DNA of 64,000 bases, taken from assembly GCF_014193255.1 (NCBI RefSeq), contig NZ_JACHZB010000001.1:590018-654017 (forward strand). The letters are read 5' to 3'. Shown piece by piece: positions 18,048-26,942 of the stretch (position 1 is its first letter; each line of letters starts with the position of its first letter). Below the pieces are notes generated by a model that was not told the origin of the DNA, did no database searches, and saw only the letters and a program-made list of their open reading frames with translations. Both the position numbers and the translations under genes were made by a program. This DNA is from Rhizobium sp. BK196 (lineage in GTDB: Bacteria; Pseudomonadota; Alphaproteobacteria; Rhizobiales; Rhizobiaceae).

Positions 18048-19153
18048 AAAAGATCCAAGGTCATGACGACTGGGCAGTGGTCGGATGCCTTCGGCCTGTC
18101 CCAGCCGGTGCGCGGGTAACGCTCCACCTCTTGCCCCGGCGGGAAGACGGTGCGATAGGGTTGTCCGTGGCGGATGATTTCGGGGATGCGCTTGGCATTG
18201 GCGGCAGCAAGTGCGGGTGACAGCCAGAGATAGTCGAGCTGGCAGAGCCACTGCTCCTCCGGCCCGCGCGCATGATAGAGCGTCCAGCGGTCGAGCGGCT
18301 CGCGGCGGCGCACGACATTTTCGGCAAATCCGTCCTGGCTGAAGACATCGAGCGCGCTCTCTGCTTCGTCCTGATGCTCGAACCGGTAGCCGGTGCCTCG
18401 ACGGCCGATAACATCGACCCGCTCCTGATAGTCGTTCATGTCGCCGCAGATGACGAAGTTCTTTTTCGCCGTATGCCCGGCGCCGAATCGGTTTTCGATG
18501 ATGCGGCGAACGGCGCGCGCCTCCGCCCGGCGGATCGGCAGGGTCGATTGCCGCCCGTCCAGCCCGTCGCGCGGGTTGCCCATCGACTTGAAATGCACGA
18601 CGTAGAGCGTCAGCGGCACCCCGCCGATCCTCAAATCCAGTTCCAGGCAGTCGCGCTTGAAGATCTTGTCGTCGAGCCGGTTGGTCTTGCCGATCTCCTC
18701 GTCGAAGAGAGCGAAATCGCGATAGGTCACCATCGCATGGCTCTTGATGTCCTTCAGTTCGATCTTTTGGCCGTCGCGCGTTTCCTCGCGCATCAACACG
18801 GCGACATCGATGCCGCGGCTGTCATTGCCTTCGACCAGGTATTTCTGCCGGTAGCCGTTGCCGACCATGCGGTAGAGATAGCCATATTCGAAGGCCTGAA
18901 GGGCGGCCATACTGTCGATTTCCTGCAGGCAGAGAATATCGGCATCCGCATCTGCAATGGCGAGCGCCGTCATCTGTCTGGTATCATCGGTCGAGGCGAT
19001 CACCCGTGCCTGCTCGAGCTGCTGGTAGACGCCCTCGTTATTGACCTCGAAGAGCTTGATGACGCGGTCCTGCCGAAGCTGGTTGCGATAGCCCGTGAAA
19101 TCGAAACGGGTCAGCAGGTTCTCGACATTGAACGTGGCAAGGCGAAGCGACAT
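18044..19153 (-). CDS. Endonuclease/exonuclease/phosphatase (EEP) family protein
   Basis: 369 residues with the full EEP set: TFNVENL at the N-terminus (Asn), CLQEID with the metal Glu around residue 78, VVHFKSM (catalytic His), CGDMND (Asp-Asn pair), and the C-terminal SDHCPV (catalytic Asp-His). This Mg-dependent fold covers nucleases, phosphodiesterases and inositol phosphatases; substrate is not resolved. No signal peptide, so cytoplasmic. It overlaps the Nudix gene by ATGA. The ABC transporter operon lies upstream in the same direction, across a 129-base gap. Confidence 0.8.
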   Translation of the reverse strand: MSLRLATFNVENLLTRFDFTGYRNQLRQDRVIKLFEVNNEGVYQQLEQARVIASTDDTRQMTALAIADADADILCLQEIDSMAALQAFEYGYLYRMVGNGYRQKYLVEGNDSRGIDVAVLMREETRDGQKIELKDIKSHAMVTYRDFALFDEEIGKTNRLDDKIFKRDCLELDLRIGGVPLTLYVVHFKSMGNPRDGLDGRQSTLPIRRAEARAVRRIIENRFGAGHTAKKNFVICGDMNDYQERVDVIGRRGTGYRFEHQDEAESALDVFSQDGFAENVVRRREPLDRWTLYHARGPEEQWLCQLDYLWLSPALAAANAKRIPEIIRHGQPYRTVFPPGQEVERYPRTGWDRPKASDHCPVVMTLDLL

Positions 19154-19182
19154 CAGGCATTCCCGGTTGGATCGATGCCAAT

Positions 19183-19262
19183 TACTAGAGCAATTTCAGC
19201 AAAAGTATGCAGCGGTTTTTGCGTCCGGAATCGCTTGAAAACAGTTAAAGTCGAATACGCGC
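19183..19262. repeat. Candidate dispersed rhizobial intergenic repeat
   Basis: The spacer before the EEP gene reads AGAGCAATTTCAGCAAAAG, then GCGGTTTTTGCGTCCGGAAT and GAAAACAG. I recall very similar wording from many intergenic spacers of Rhizobiaceae. No second copy lies in this window, so the call rests on memory. Confidence 0.35.
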
Positions 19263-19282
19263 TTCGAAAAGCCGTTTGTCCG

Positions 19283-20302
19283 TCAGAGCCGCCAGCCGGC
19301 GCGTATGACGACATGCACTGCCTCATTAGGGACAACAGCCACGCGGCTGTAGGCGCGCAACGCCTGGCCGTTGCCGAGCATTAACTTCACGGCATAACGC
19401 TCACCCTCGAAGAGCACGGATTCGACGGTTGCCGGCGCGCCCTCGCCGCCGATGATCACATCTTCCGGCCGCACCAGAATATCGGCGCCGTCGATATTGG
19501 CGGCATATAGCGCGCCCTCCAGCTCGTCCCATTCAAGCTGGCGCTCACTCCCCATGACAGGCAGCGTGACGATCGCGCCGCGGCCGATCAGCCCGCCGAC
19601 CATGCGTCCTTCCGGCCGCGCATAGATCTCCGCCGGCGGTGCCACCTGCAGCAGCCGTCCTTCGGACATGACGGCGATGTCGGTCGCCAGTGCCATCGCC
19701 TCGCTCTGGTCATGCGTCACATAGATCATCGTGGCGCCCGAGCGCTGGTGAAATTCGCGGAACGTCTCCTCCATCTCCTGCTTGAGATGCCGGTCGAGGT
19801 TGGCGAGCGGCTCGTCGAGCAGCACGACATCGGGCGATGTCACCAGGCAGCGGGCCAGCGCCACGCGCTGCCGCTGGCCGCCCGAGAGATCGGCCGGCCG
19901 CCGCTCGGCATAATCGACGAGGCGCACGGTCGATAGCGCCTCGCGTACTTTCGCCTTGTAGGTCTCACCGGAGATGCCGCGTACCTTCAGCGGATATCCG
20001 ACATTATCGGCGACACTCATATGTGGCCAGAGCGCGTATGACTGGAAGACCATCGCCATATTGCGCTTTTCCGGCGGCAGTGATTGCGAGGCGTCGGCGA
20101 GGAGCCGCTCGCCGAGGTGGATGGAACCGTCGCTCGGCGTCTCGAAGCCGGCAATCATCCGCAGCACCGTGGTCTTGCCGCAGCCGGAGGGGCCGAGCAG
20201 AGCCAGAAAACCGCCCTCGCGAACATCCAGCGAAAAGCCGCTGACGGCTGCCCTGCCGGTGCCGAAATCCTTGGCCACCTGATTGAGGATCAGCTTCGCC
20301 AC
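19283..20302 (-). CDS. ABC transporter ATP-binding protein (FbpC/PotA-like)
   Basis: 339 residues. Walker A GPSGCGKTT (37-45), Q-loop VFQSYALWPHM, signature LSGGQRQRVALAR (139-151), Walker B VVLLDEP (159-165) and the H-loop VTHDQ are intact. The C-terminal 100 residues form a TOBE-type regulatory domain. The start is GTG at 20302 with AGGGAGTG upstream, overlapping the permease gene by 13 bases. Energises the fused permease upstream; with the periplasmic protein it forms an importer of the ferric-iron / phosphorylated-compound / polyamine class. Confidence 0.85.
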   Translation of the reverse strand: MAKLILNQVAKDFGTGRAAVSGFSLDVREGGFLALLGPSGCGKTTVLRMIAGFETPSDGSIHLGERLLADASQSLPPEKRNMAMVFQSYALWPHMSVADNVGYPLKVRGISGETYKAKVREALSTVRLVDYAERRPADLSGGQRQRVALARCLVTSPDVVLLDEPLANLDRHLKQEMEETFREFHQRSGATMIYVTHDQSEAMALATDIAVMSEGRLLQVAPPAEIYARPEGRMVGGLIGRGAIVTLPVMGSERQLEWDELEGALYAANIDGADILVRPEDVIIGGEGAPATVESVLFEGERYAVKLMLGNGQALRAYSRVAVVPNEAVHVVIRAGWRL

Positions 20303-21984
20303 GGCACCACTCCCTTGGGCAGATGTTTCGCCAGAAGCTCCAGAAGCAGCATCATGGCGACGACCATGAAGACGACGAGCACGGAGAGAGCCGAAGCAAG
20401 ATCCGAACTGCCGCTGTCATCGAGATTGTAGATGGCAACGCCGAGCGTCTGCGTGCCCGCCGACCAGAGCAGCGCCGAAATCGTCAACTCGTTGCAGGCA
20501 ATCAGGAAGACGAGGATGACCGAGGCACCGGCCGCCGGCGCAATCAGCGGCACGATGATATCTTTCAGCCGCCGGAGGAAGCCGGCGCCGGACAGCCTTG
20601 CTGCCTCCTCCAGCGCCGGGTCAAGCTGGTGAAAAGCACTGACCACGGGCTTTAGGCTGACGGCGAAGAAGGAGGAGAAATAAGCGATGAGAATGATCCA
20701 AACCGTGCCATAGAGCGTCACGTTCAGCACCGGAATCGGTGCGGCGAAGACGAGAATGAAGCACACCGCCATGACGATCCCCGGCAGCGAATAGGGAATT
20801 TCGACAAGGCTGGAGACAATGCGGGACAGCGTATCCTTCCGCCGCGTCAGCGCATAAGCCGCAAGCACCGTCACGAAGAGCAGGCCGACCGCCGCTCCGC
20901 TTGCGAGCGACAGCGAATTGACGAAGGCCGTGCGTGTCACCGCCTGCCGGAAGAGGATTTCCTCGAAGGCATGGAACGTCATCGTCTTGAAGGTGAGTGG
21001 CACGCCATAGGCCGGCACCAGAGCCCCCGCGACCAGCGCGAAGAAGGGCGCGGCCAGCATGAAGAACAGCACGATCCAGAGCAGCGGTGCGAACACGAGC
21101 TTCCATGTGCCAAGCTCGAAGGCGGCCGTGGCACCCGAAAGCCCGATGACGCGATAGTCGCGCCCGCGCAGCGCCCGGTCCTGGATCGCCAGACCCGCGA
21201 CCGAAATCAGCGCGATGATGGCCGACAGCAGCGCCACATCGCCGAAAGTGCGGCCGGTAAAGGCGGTGAATTTCGAGAAGATCAGCGTCGGCAGCGTGAA
21301 GATCGAGGCCGGAATGCCGAGAATGGCCGGAATGCCGAAATTGCCGGTGCAGGAAACGAAGGAGATCGCCGCCCCCGCAACGACGCCCGGCAGCGACAGC
21401 GGCAGGATGATATCGCGGAAGACACGCAGGCTCGAAGCCCCCGAGAGCCGCGCCGCCTCAACCCCGTCGCGCGGAAGGGTCATCAGCCCTGCCCTCAGCG
21501 CCAGATAGACGAGCGGCGCATGCTGCACACCATAGAGCAGCGCAATGCCGCCGACTGAATAGAGCGGCTGCGGCGATCCCATCGGCGGGGCGATATGCAG
21601 CGCCTTCAGAAGCGGGCTGGACGGCCCCGACATCTGCACCCAGGCAAGGGCGGTGACTTGCGGCGGGATCATCATCGGCAGCACGAAGAAGAAACTGAGA
21701 GGCCCCTTGGCCGGAATATCCGTCAGCGTCAGCAGATAGGCGAAGGCGCAGCCGATGGCGAGCGAGATGAGCGTGCCGAGAACGGCCGTGACAATGGTGT
21801 AATAGACCGCCGACCAGACCATCGGGTCCGACAGAACCACCATGACGCCGCCGTTGGCAAAGGCGGAAATGCCGACGATCGCGAGTCGCGCCAGGGGCAG
21901 CACGCTGAGGAAGAGAACCACCGAAATAATAAAAGGAAACAGCCAGACGGGCTGGCTGCTCCCTGCACGTACATAACCCTGCAT
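20290..21984 (-). CDS. ABC transporter permease, two fused permease halves (FbpB type)
   Basis: 564 residues with about 12 membrane helices in two homologous halves, each with the inner-membrane EAA loop that contacts the ATPase (VEAARLSGASSLRVFRDIILP about 180-200, and LEEAARLSGAGFLRRLKDII near 460). This tandem layout is typical of FbpB/AfuB/PhnU-type importers for Fe3+ or phosphorylated ligands. Seven bases separate it from the binding-protein gene. Confidence 0.85.
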   Translation of the reverse strand: MQGYVRAGSSQPVWLFPFIISVVLFLSVLPLARLAIVGISAFANGGVMVVLSDPMVWSAVYYTIVTAVLGTLISLAIGCAFAYLLTLTDIPAKGPLSFFFVLPMMIPPQVTALAWVQMSGPSSPLLKALHIAPPMGSPQPLYSVGGIALLYGVQHAPLVYLALRAGLMTLPRDGVEAARLSGASSLRVFRDIILPLSLPGVVAGAAISFVSCTGNFGIPAILGIPASIFTLPTLIFSKFTAFTGRTFGDVALLSAIIALISVAGLAIQDRALRGRDYRVIGLSGATAAFELGTWKLVFAPLLWIVLFFMLAAPFFALVAGALVPAYGVPLTFKTMTFHAFEEILFRQAVTRTAFVNSLSLASGAAVGLLFVTVLAAYALTRRKDTLSRIVSSLVEIPYSLPGIVMAVCFILVFAAPIPVLNVTLYGTVWIILIAYFSSFFAVSLKPVVSAFHQLDPALEEAARLSGAGFLRRLKDIIVPLIAPAAGASVILVFLIACNELTISALLWSAGTQTLGVAIYNLDDSGSSDLASALSVLVVFMVVAMMLLLELLAKHLPKGVVPWRS

Positions 21985-21991
21985 GGGTCTA

Positions 21992-22969
21992 TTATTTCGA
22001 ACCGAAGAGATCCGTAAAGGTCTTCAGGTCCTTGTCGGTATTCTTCAGCGCTTCGGCGGCCTTGATGGGCAGAACCTTAATCGTATCGCGTGCCGGGAAG
22101 CCTGCGGGCAGCTTCATGCCGTTACGAGCCGGGATATAGCCGAGCTTGAGGAAACCTTCCTGGCCCTTTTCCGAGAGAACGTAATCGACGAACTTCTTGG
22201 CGGCATCGGCATTCTTGGCACTGGCGAGAATGCCGACCGGCTCGGTCACCGCCGAAACGCCTTCGCTCGGGAAGACGAACTCGACCGGAGCACCCTTGGC
22301 CTTTTCGCGGATCGGCAGGTAATCGACGACCACCCCGTAAGCCTTTTCGCCCGAGGCGACGGACTTCAGCACGACGCCATTGCCGCCGGAGGCAACCGCC
22401 CCATTATCGGCGAGCGACTTGTAGAAATCCCAACCGAGGCCGGGAACGGCAGCCAGCGTCTGTGCGTGGATCAGCGCAGCACCTGAAGCGAGCGGGCTCG
22501 GCATGGTGACGAGGCCCTTGGCTTCCGCCTTCGTCAGATCCTTCCAGCTCGTCGGCTTCATGGCAGCCGACGTGTTGTACATGATGCCGGTGGTGATCAG
22601 CTTGGTGGAATAGTAGTAGCCATCGGCGTCGTAGAGCGCGGCGTCGTATTGGGCTGCTTCCGGTGACTTGTAGGCGAGCAGCTTGCCGTCTTCCTTCAGG
22701 CGCTCGAGCGTCACGACATCGGCGATCAGGAGAACGTCGGCAACCGGGTTGCCGGCCTGGATCTCAGCCTGCAGCTTCGCCATGATCTTCGGCGTGCCGT
22801 CCCGCACCCAGTCGACCTTGATATCGGGGTTCGCAGCCATGAAGCCGTCGACGGTCGCCTGCGCATCTTCGTTCGGCTGGCTGGTGTAGAGAACGAGATT
22901 GGCAGCGGAAGCCGGGATAGCGAAAAGGCCCGCGGCCAGAAGTGCGGCGACAGAAACAAGAGCTTTCAT
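21992..22969 (-). CDS. ABC transporter periplasmic binding protein
   Basis: 325 residues. A signal peptide (LVSVAALLAAGLFAIPASA) is cleaved near residue 23, followed by the SBP start ANLVLYTSQPNEDAQ, the opening of FbpA/AfuA-like proteins. Binding proteins of this cluster carry Fe3+, hexose phosphates, thiamine or 2-aminoethylphosphonate. The consecutive tyrosines that clamp iron in FbpA are not evident near the C-terminal third, so an organic or phosphorylated ligand may fit better. First gene of the transporter operon; expression is probably controlled from the 227-base spacer to the divergent reductase. Confidence 0.8.
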   Translation of the reverse strand: MKALVSVAALLAAGLFAIPASAANLVLYTSQPNEDAQATVDGFMAANPDIKVDWVRDGTPKIMAKLQAEIQAGNPVADVLLIADVVTLERLKEDGKLLAYKSPEAAQYDAALYDADGYYYSTKLITTGIMYNTSAAMKPTSWKDLTKAEAKGLVTMPSPLASGAALIHAQTLAAVPGLGWDFYKSLADNGAVASGGNGVVLKSVASGEKAYGVVVDYLPIREKAKGAPVEFVFPSEGVSAVTEPVGILASAKNADAAKKFVDYVLSEKGQEGFLKLGYIPARNGMKLPAGFPARDTIKVLPIKAAEALKNTDKDLKTFTDLFGSK

Positions 22970-23110
22970 GGAAGGTATCCTCGATGGTGATGCCCCTCCT
23001 TATTGGGGGTCTTTTACAGCGATGTGACAGGGCGTCGCAATGCCGGCATGGCTCCTTTGCCGAAATTGGTCGGCTGATTATCCTCGCGCGGTAGCGAACG
23101 AAGGCGTAAA

Positions 23111-23126
23111 TTCACGCAGGCGTGAA
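23111..23126. promoter_or_regulatory. Operator-like palindrome between ABC operon and aldo-keto reductase
   Basis: TTCACGC-AG-GCGTGAA, perfect 7-base arms, 70 bases before the reductase start and about 140 bases before the ABC operon. Looks like a regulator binding site for one or both divergent units; the regulator is unknown. Confidence 0.5.
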
Positions 23127-23196
23127 CGTTCTGCCGTTTGACGGCGAGATTTGCTGCGGTACGTCAATCAGGCCATTTTCAGGAGGAGGAATTTCA

Positions 23197-24255
23197 ATGG
23201 AATATCGTTTGCTCGGCCGTTCCGGCCTTAAAGTTTCCACCGTGACCATGGGCACGATGACCTTCGGCGGCGTCGGCTGGGCAAAGATGGTCGGCGATCT
23301 CGGCGTCCAGGAGGCCCGCCGCATGGTCGATATCTGCCTCGATGCCGGCGTCAACCTGATCGATACGGCCAACGTCTATTCTTCCGGCGAATCCGAGCAC
23401 ATCATCGGCGAAGTGCTCGGCGGCAAGCGCCCTGATGGAGTGCTGCTCGCCACCAAGGCCCGCTTCGGCATGGGCAACGGCCCGAACGACAGCGGCCTGT
23501 CGCGCTACCACCTGATCCGCGAATGCGAGGCGAGCCTCAAGCGCATGAAGACCGACGTTATCGACCTCTATCAGGTCCATGAATGGGATGGCCAGACGCC
23601 GCTCGAAGAGACGATGGAAGCGCTGGACACTCTGATCAGGCAGGGCAAGGTGCGTTATATCGGCTGCTCGAACTATTCCGGCTGGCACATCATGAAGGCG
23701 CTCGGCATCGCCAACGAGCACAAGTACCAGCGCTTCGTCAGCCAGCAGATCCACTACACGCTGGAAGCCCGCGACGCCGAATACGAACTGCTGCCGATCT
23801 CGATCGATCAGGGCCTCGGCGTGCTCGTCTGGAGCCCGCTCGCCGGCGGCCTTCTCTCCGGCAAGCATCGCCGCAATGCCGCCGCGCCGGAGGGCACCCG
23901 GCAGTTCGCCGGCTGGACCGAACCGCCGATCCGCGACGAAAACCGCCTCTGGAACATCGTCGAGACGCTCGTGGCGATCGGTCAGGAACGCGGTGTTTCG
24001 GCTGCTCAGGTGGCACTCGCCTGGCTAATCGGCCGCAAGGCGGTCACCTCTGTCATCATCGGTGGCCGTACCGAGGCCCAATTCAAGGACAACCTCGCCG
24101 CCGCAGACCTGAAGCTCTCAAATGAGGAGCGCAAGCGCCTCGACGACGTCAGCGTGCCGCCGGTCATCTACCCCTACTGGCATCAGCTGAATACGGCAAA
24201 CGACAGGCTCAGCGAAGCCGACATGGAACTCTTCGCCCCGCATGTGAAGAAGTAA
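23197..24255 (+). CDS. Aldo/keto reductase
   Basis: 352 residues from the ATG at 23197, which follows an exceptionally strong AGGAGGAGGA site. (beta/alpha)8 NADPH-dependent reductase: catalytic residues visible as Asp/Tyr in DTANVYSSG (about 53-61), Lys in ATKARFG and His in YQVHEWD. The C-terminal NADP-binding segment is VTSVIIGGRT. Resembles YakC/YajO-type aldo-keto reductases that reduce sugar or aldehyde substrates. Substrate unknown. Confidence 0.85.
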   Translation: MEYRLLGRSGLKVSTVTMGTMTFGGVGWAKMVGDLGVQEARRMVDICLDAGVNLIDTANVYSSGESEHIIGEVLGGKRPDGVLLATKARFGMGNGPNDSGLSRYHLIRECEASLKRMKTDVIDLYQVHEWDGQTPLEETMEALDTLIRQGKVRYIGCSNYSGWHIMKALGIANEHKYQRFVSQQIHYTLEARDAEYELLPISIDQGLGVLVWSPLAGGLLSGKHRRNAAAPEGTRQFAGWTEPPIRDENRLWNIVETLVAIGQERGVSAAQVALAWLIGRKAVTSVIIGGRTEAQFKDNLAAADLKLSNEERKRLDDVSVPPVIYPYWHQLNTANDRLSEADMELFAPHVKK

Positions 24256-24269
24256 GATTCCAAAGCGTT

Positions 24270-24314
24270 GCATGGCGGAAAATCAGCGTCACAAAAGATG
24301 CATTTCCGCCATGC
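24270..24314. terminator. Long inverted repeat after the aldo-keto reductase
   Basis: GCATGGCGGAAA (24270-24281) and TTTCCGCCATGC (24303-24314) are exact complements, 15 bases after the reductase stop and 33 bases before the next start. No T run, so it could be a mild terminator, an mRNA stabiliser or an operator. Confidence 0.45.
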
Positions 24315-24346
24315 TATCGTGAACCCTGCCCACCACGAGGTTCGCC

Positions 24347-25390
24347 ATGCTCCGGAATTACAAGGTGCTGAAGGGTACGGCTTCGGCGCTCGCCCTTGAC
24401 GACGACAACGATCCGCATATCGAAATCCGCATCGAGGCCGGTGGCGTCAGCTACCGCATCGCCATGAACGTGCGCTCGAAGGAATCGCCGCACGACTTGC
24501 TTTACGCCAATGTCATGAATTTCCAACATGCGGAGCTGACGGCTGAACTTGCCGCCCTGCCGATGGGCCTGACGGATATCCGCGGCGAGCGAAAGGACCT
24601 GGCGATCGACTACGTCCGCGGCGGCATGATCGAGCGTGAGGACATGGATGTCGCCCCCTTCCAGATCGACGGACCGAAGAACGACCTGCGCGATTTCATT
24701 GAACCCATCGTGCAGGAAGGCATTGCCGACAAGAGCATCCATTTCTACGCCTTCGGCGAAGCCTGGGGGCCGGAGAACAACAAGCCGGACGAATATTTCG
24801 GGTTCGAGCCCGGCAACGGCATCCACGATATCCATATGAACCAGGGCGACAGCGGCAGCTTCCGCGCCACCAACGCGCCCAATCAGGATGGCGCACTGCT
24901 CATTCATTTCTCGGATGAAGACCACTGGGCGGCGATCTTCCTCGGCTTTCAGTCGCAAAACTGGAATACCGACGCCAACACCGGCCATCCGGTCGGCGAC
25001 AACAGAGGCGGCCAGGGCCGCGGCGAAGGCACCCGCCGCCCGCAGCCGATCGTCGCCTCGTCACTGCGCATCGTCGCCGCCATGATCAATCCGATGAACC
25101 GCCCTGACGGCACCGAGGACGAGACGGTGACACTCATCAATCGCTCGGATGTTGCAATGTCGATCGAAGGCTGGTCGCTGGAAGACGGCGAAGGCCGGCG
25201 GCAGAAATTGACGGGCTCGCTCGCCTCGGGCGAATTCCGCACCATCACGCTCGATCCTGAGAATGGCGGCCCGCAGCTTGCCAACAAGGGCGGCGATATC
25301 ATCCTCATCGATGCCGATGGGGCAATTGCTGATCGGGTCGGTTACGGCAAGAGCGAAACCGCCAACGAAGGCTGGACGACGATCTTCTGA
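24347..25390 (+). CDS. DUF2278 (YukJ-like) protein with C-terminal lamin-tail domain
   Basis: 347 residues. The N-terminal 220 residues match DUF2278/YukJ: opening NYKVLKG, mid-region PIVQEGIADKSIHFYAFGEAWGPE, and the GIHDIHMNQG block. The C-terminal 100 residues resemble a lamin-tail (LTD) beta-sandwich: VTLINRSDVAMSIEGWSLED, the pattern typical of bacterial LTD domains, ending in ILIDADGAIADRVGYG. No signal peptide. Biochemical function of DUF2278 is unknown; LTD is an adhesion-like module often found on nucleases and surface proteins. Convergent with the aminotransferase gene. Confidence 0.8.
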   Translation: MLRNYKVLKGTASALALDDDNDPHIEIRIEAGGVSYRIAMNVRSKESPHDLLYANVMNFQHAELTAELAALPMGLTDIRGERKDLAIDYVRGGMIEREDMDVAPFQIDGPKNDLRDFIEPIVQEGIADKSIHFYAFGEAWGPENNKPDEYFGFEPGNGIHDIHMNQGDSGSFRATNAPNQDGALLIHFSDEDHWAAIFLGFQSQNWNTDANTGHPVGDNRGGQGRGEGTRRPQPIVASSLRIVAAMINPMNRPDGTEDETVTLINRSDVAMSIEGWSLEDGEGRRQKLTGSLASGEFRTITLDPENGGPQLANKGGDIILIDADGAIADRVGYGKSETANEGWTTIF

Positions 25391-25415
25391 TCGCCGCTCA
25401 GACCAATAGTCAGTA

Positions 25416-26633
25416 TCAGCCAATCTCGCTGGCGATGAGCTTGCCGAGACGGCTGATGCCCTCTTCGATCATCTGCTCGTTGGCGCAGGAGAAGCTGACA
25501 CGGAACGTGTTGGCGCCCGAACCATCGGCAAAGAAGGCCTTGCCCGGAACGAAGGCGACCTTGGCGCTTTCGAGAGACTTGGCGAGCAGCTCGGCACCAT
25601 CCATGCCCTTGGGCAGTGTGACCCAGATGAACATGCCGCCTTCCGGCTTCGTCCAGCTCGTGCCCGCAGGCATATACTTTTCAAGGGCGGCCAGCATGCA
25701 GTTGCGGCGATGGCTGTAGGCCGCCCTGATCTTGGCGACCTGCGCATCGAAACCGCGCTCGGCAACTTCCGAAATCGCCATCTGGTTGATGCTCGAAGAA
25801 TGCAGGTCGGCCGCCTGCTTCATCAGCACCAGCTTGCGGATAACGGGCGCATTGGCGACGATGAAGCCGACACGAAGGCCCGGTGCAAGCGTCTTGGAGA
25901 AGCTGCCGCAATAGATGGTGCGCGTATCGTTGATATGGCCCTTCCGCGCAATTTCCAGCGCCAGGATCGGCGGGATTGGATCCCCATCATACCGCAGCGA
26001 CTGATAGGCGGCATCTTCGATGACGGCGATGTCGAGCTCTTCGGCAAGATCGAGAACTTTCTCGCGGCCATCGCGGTCGACGGTCTCGCCGGTCGGGTTG
26101 GAAAAATCGGCCGAGAGATAGGCGAATTTCACCTTGCCGCCCTTCTGCGTCGCAGCTTCGCGATAGGAATCCGGCGTGCGGTTGCCGCCCGGCGTCAGTT
26201 GATCGTAGGAGGGCTCATAGGCATTGAAGGCCTGCAGCGCGCCGAGATAGGTCGGCCAGGTGACGAGCGCCGTATCGTTTGGCGAAAGAAACAGCTTGCC
26301 GAGATAATCGAGGCCCTGCTGCGAACCGGAAACGATGAAGACATTGTCGAGCCCGCAGGGAATGCCGAGACCCGCCATCTGTTTGACCAGCCATTCGCGC
26401 AGCGGCTTGTAGCCTTCGGAAACGGAATATTGCAGCGCTGAATTAACGGCCGCGCTGTCAAAAATATCCGCGTAGGCCTGCTTGAATTCCTTGTCTGGAA
26501 ACAGCGCCGGGTCGGGAATGCCACCGGCAAAGGAGATAATATCCGGCCGGTCGAGAAGTTTCAGAAGCTCGCGGATTTCCGAAGCGCGCATCCTCGTGGA
26601 GCGCGTCGCAAACATATTGTCCCAGTTCAGCAT
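25416..26633 (-). CDS. PLP-dependent aminotransferase, class I (2-aminoadipate type)
   Basis: 405 residues. Fold-type I features: substrate loop SFAGGIPDPALFP near residue 35, cofactor contacts GSQQGLD and DFSNPTGE, and the Schiff-base lysine in GSFSKTLAPGLRVGF (about 242-256). The SKTLAPGLRVG motif and the absence of an N-terminal HTH place it with LysN/AadAT/MocR-catalytic-domain aminotransferases that act on 2-aminoadipate, leucine or aromatic acids. Divergent from ilvE over a 309-base spacer, so a role in branched-chain or lysine metabolism is possible but unproven. Confidence 0.85.
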   Translation of the reverse strand: MLNWDNMFATRSTRMRASEIRELLKLLDRPDIISFAGGIPDPALFPDKEFKQAYADIFDSAAVNSALQYSVSEGYKPLREWLVKQMAGLGIPCGLDNVFIVSGSQQGLDYLGKLFLSPNDTALVTWPTYLGALQAFNAYEPSYDQLTPGGNRTPDSYREAATQKGGKVKFAYLSADFSNPTGETVDRDGREKVLDLAEELDIAVIEDAAYQSLRYDGDPIPPILALEIARKGHINDTRTIYCGSFSKTLAPGLRVGFIVANAPVIRKLVLMKQAADLHSSSINQMAISEVAERGFDAQVAKIRAAYSHRRNCMLAALEKYMPAGTSWTKPEGGMFIWVTLPKGMDGAELLAKSLESAKVAFVPGKAFFADGSGANTFRVSFSCANEQMIEEGISRLGKLIASEIG

Positions 26634-26709
26634 GGGGTTTCCTCATATTTTTATAATATCAGCAGCTCACCATGCAGTGGAATTTATGTCAATAATGCTG
26701 ACCTATTTT

Positions 26710-26726
26710 CTTGTCACTGTGACAAG
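26710..26726. promoter_or_regulatory. 17-base perfect palindrome upstream of the aminotransferase
   Basis: CTTGTCAC-T-GTGACAAG lies 77-93 bases before the minus-strand aminotransferase. Perfect eight-base arms suggest a dimeric regulator site. The remainder of the 309-base spacer to ilvE holds no other clear element except the short frame at 26829. Confidence 0.5.
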
Positions 26727-26828
26727 TTTGGAGATGTTCCATTCCAAGCCTTCGTACCGATTGGGCTGCCATTCGAGATTCCACGCAATCGAATCGAATG
26801 GCCCGCCTCGTGCGTGAACCTTCGCCCC

Positions 26829-26903
26829 ATGACGATTATTCCTTTGATCAAAAGCAGAAACCGGCCGATTCAGACCTTTCCAAAACCGGCCCGGCGGCAT
26901 TAG
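26829..26903 (+). CDS. Possible leader peptide before ilvE
   Basis: A 24-codon frame beginning MTIIPLIK, with three Ile and one Leu in the first seven residues, ends 40 bases before ilvE. GC-rich complementary runs (CCGGCC/GGCCGG) follow. This resembles an amino acid attenuator, but there is no clear ribosome site, promoter or terminator T run, so it may be chance. Confidence 0.25.
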   Translation: MTIIPLIKSRNRPIQTFPKPARRH

Positions 26904-26942
26904 TGTGCCGGCCATTATTCAATGGACTATCAAGGTGCCAGC

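Noticed and set aside
19154-22969. Assignment of the ABC operon as a ferric iron importer (fbpABC)
   Set aside because: The ligand cannot be fixed: the family also carries sugar phosphates, thiamine and phosphonates, and iron-binding tyrosines were not evident.
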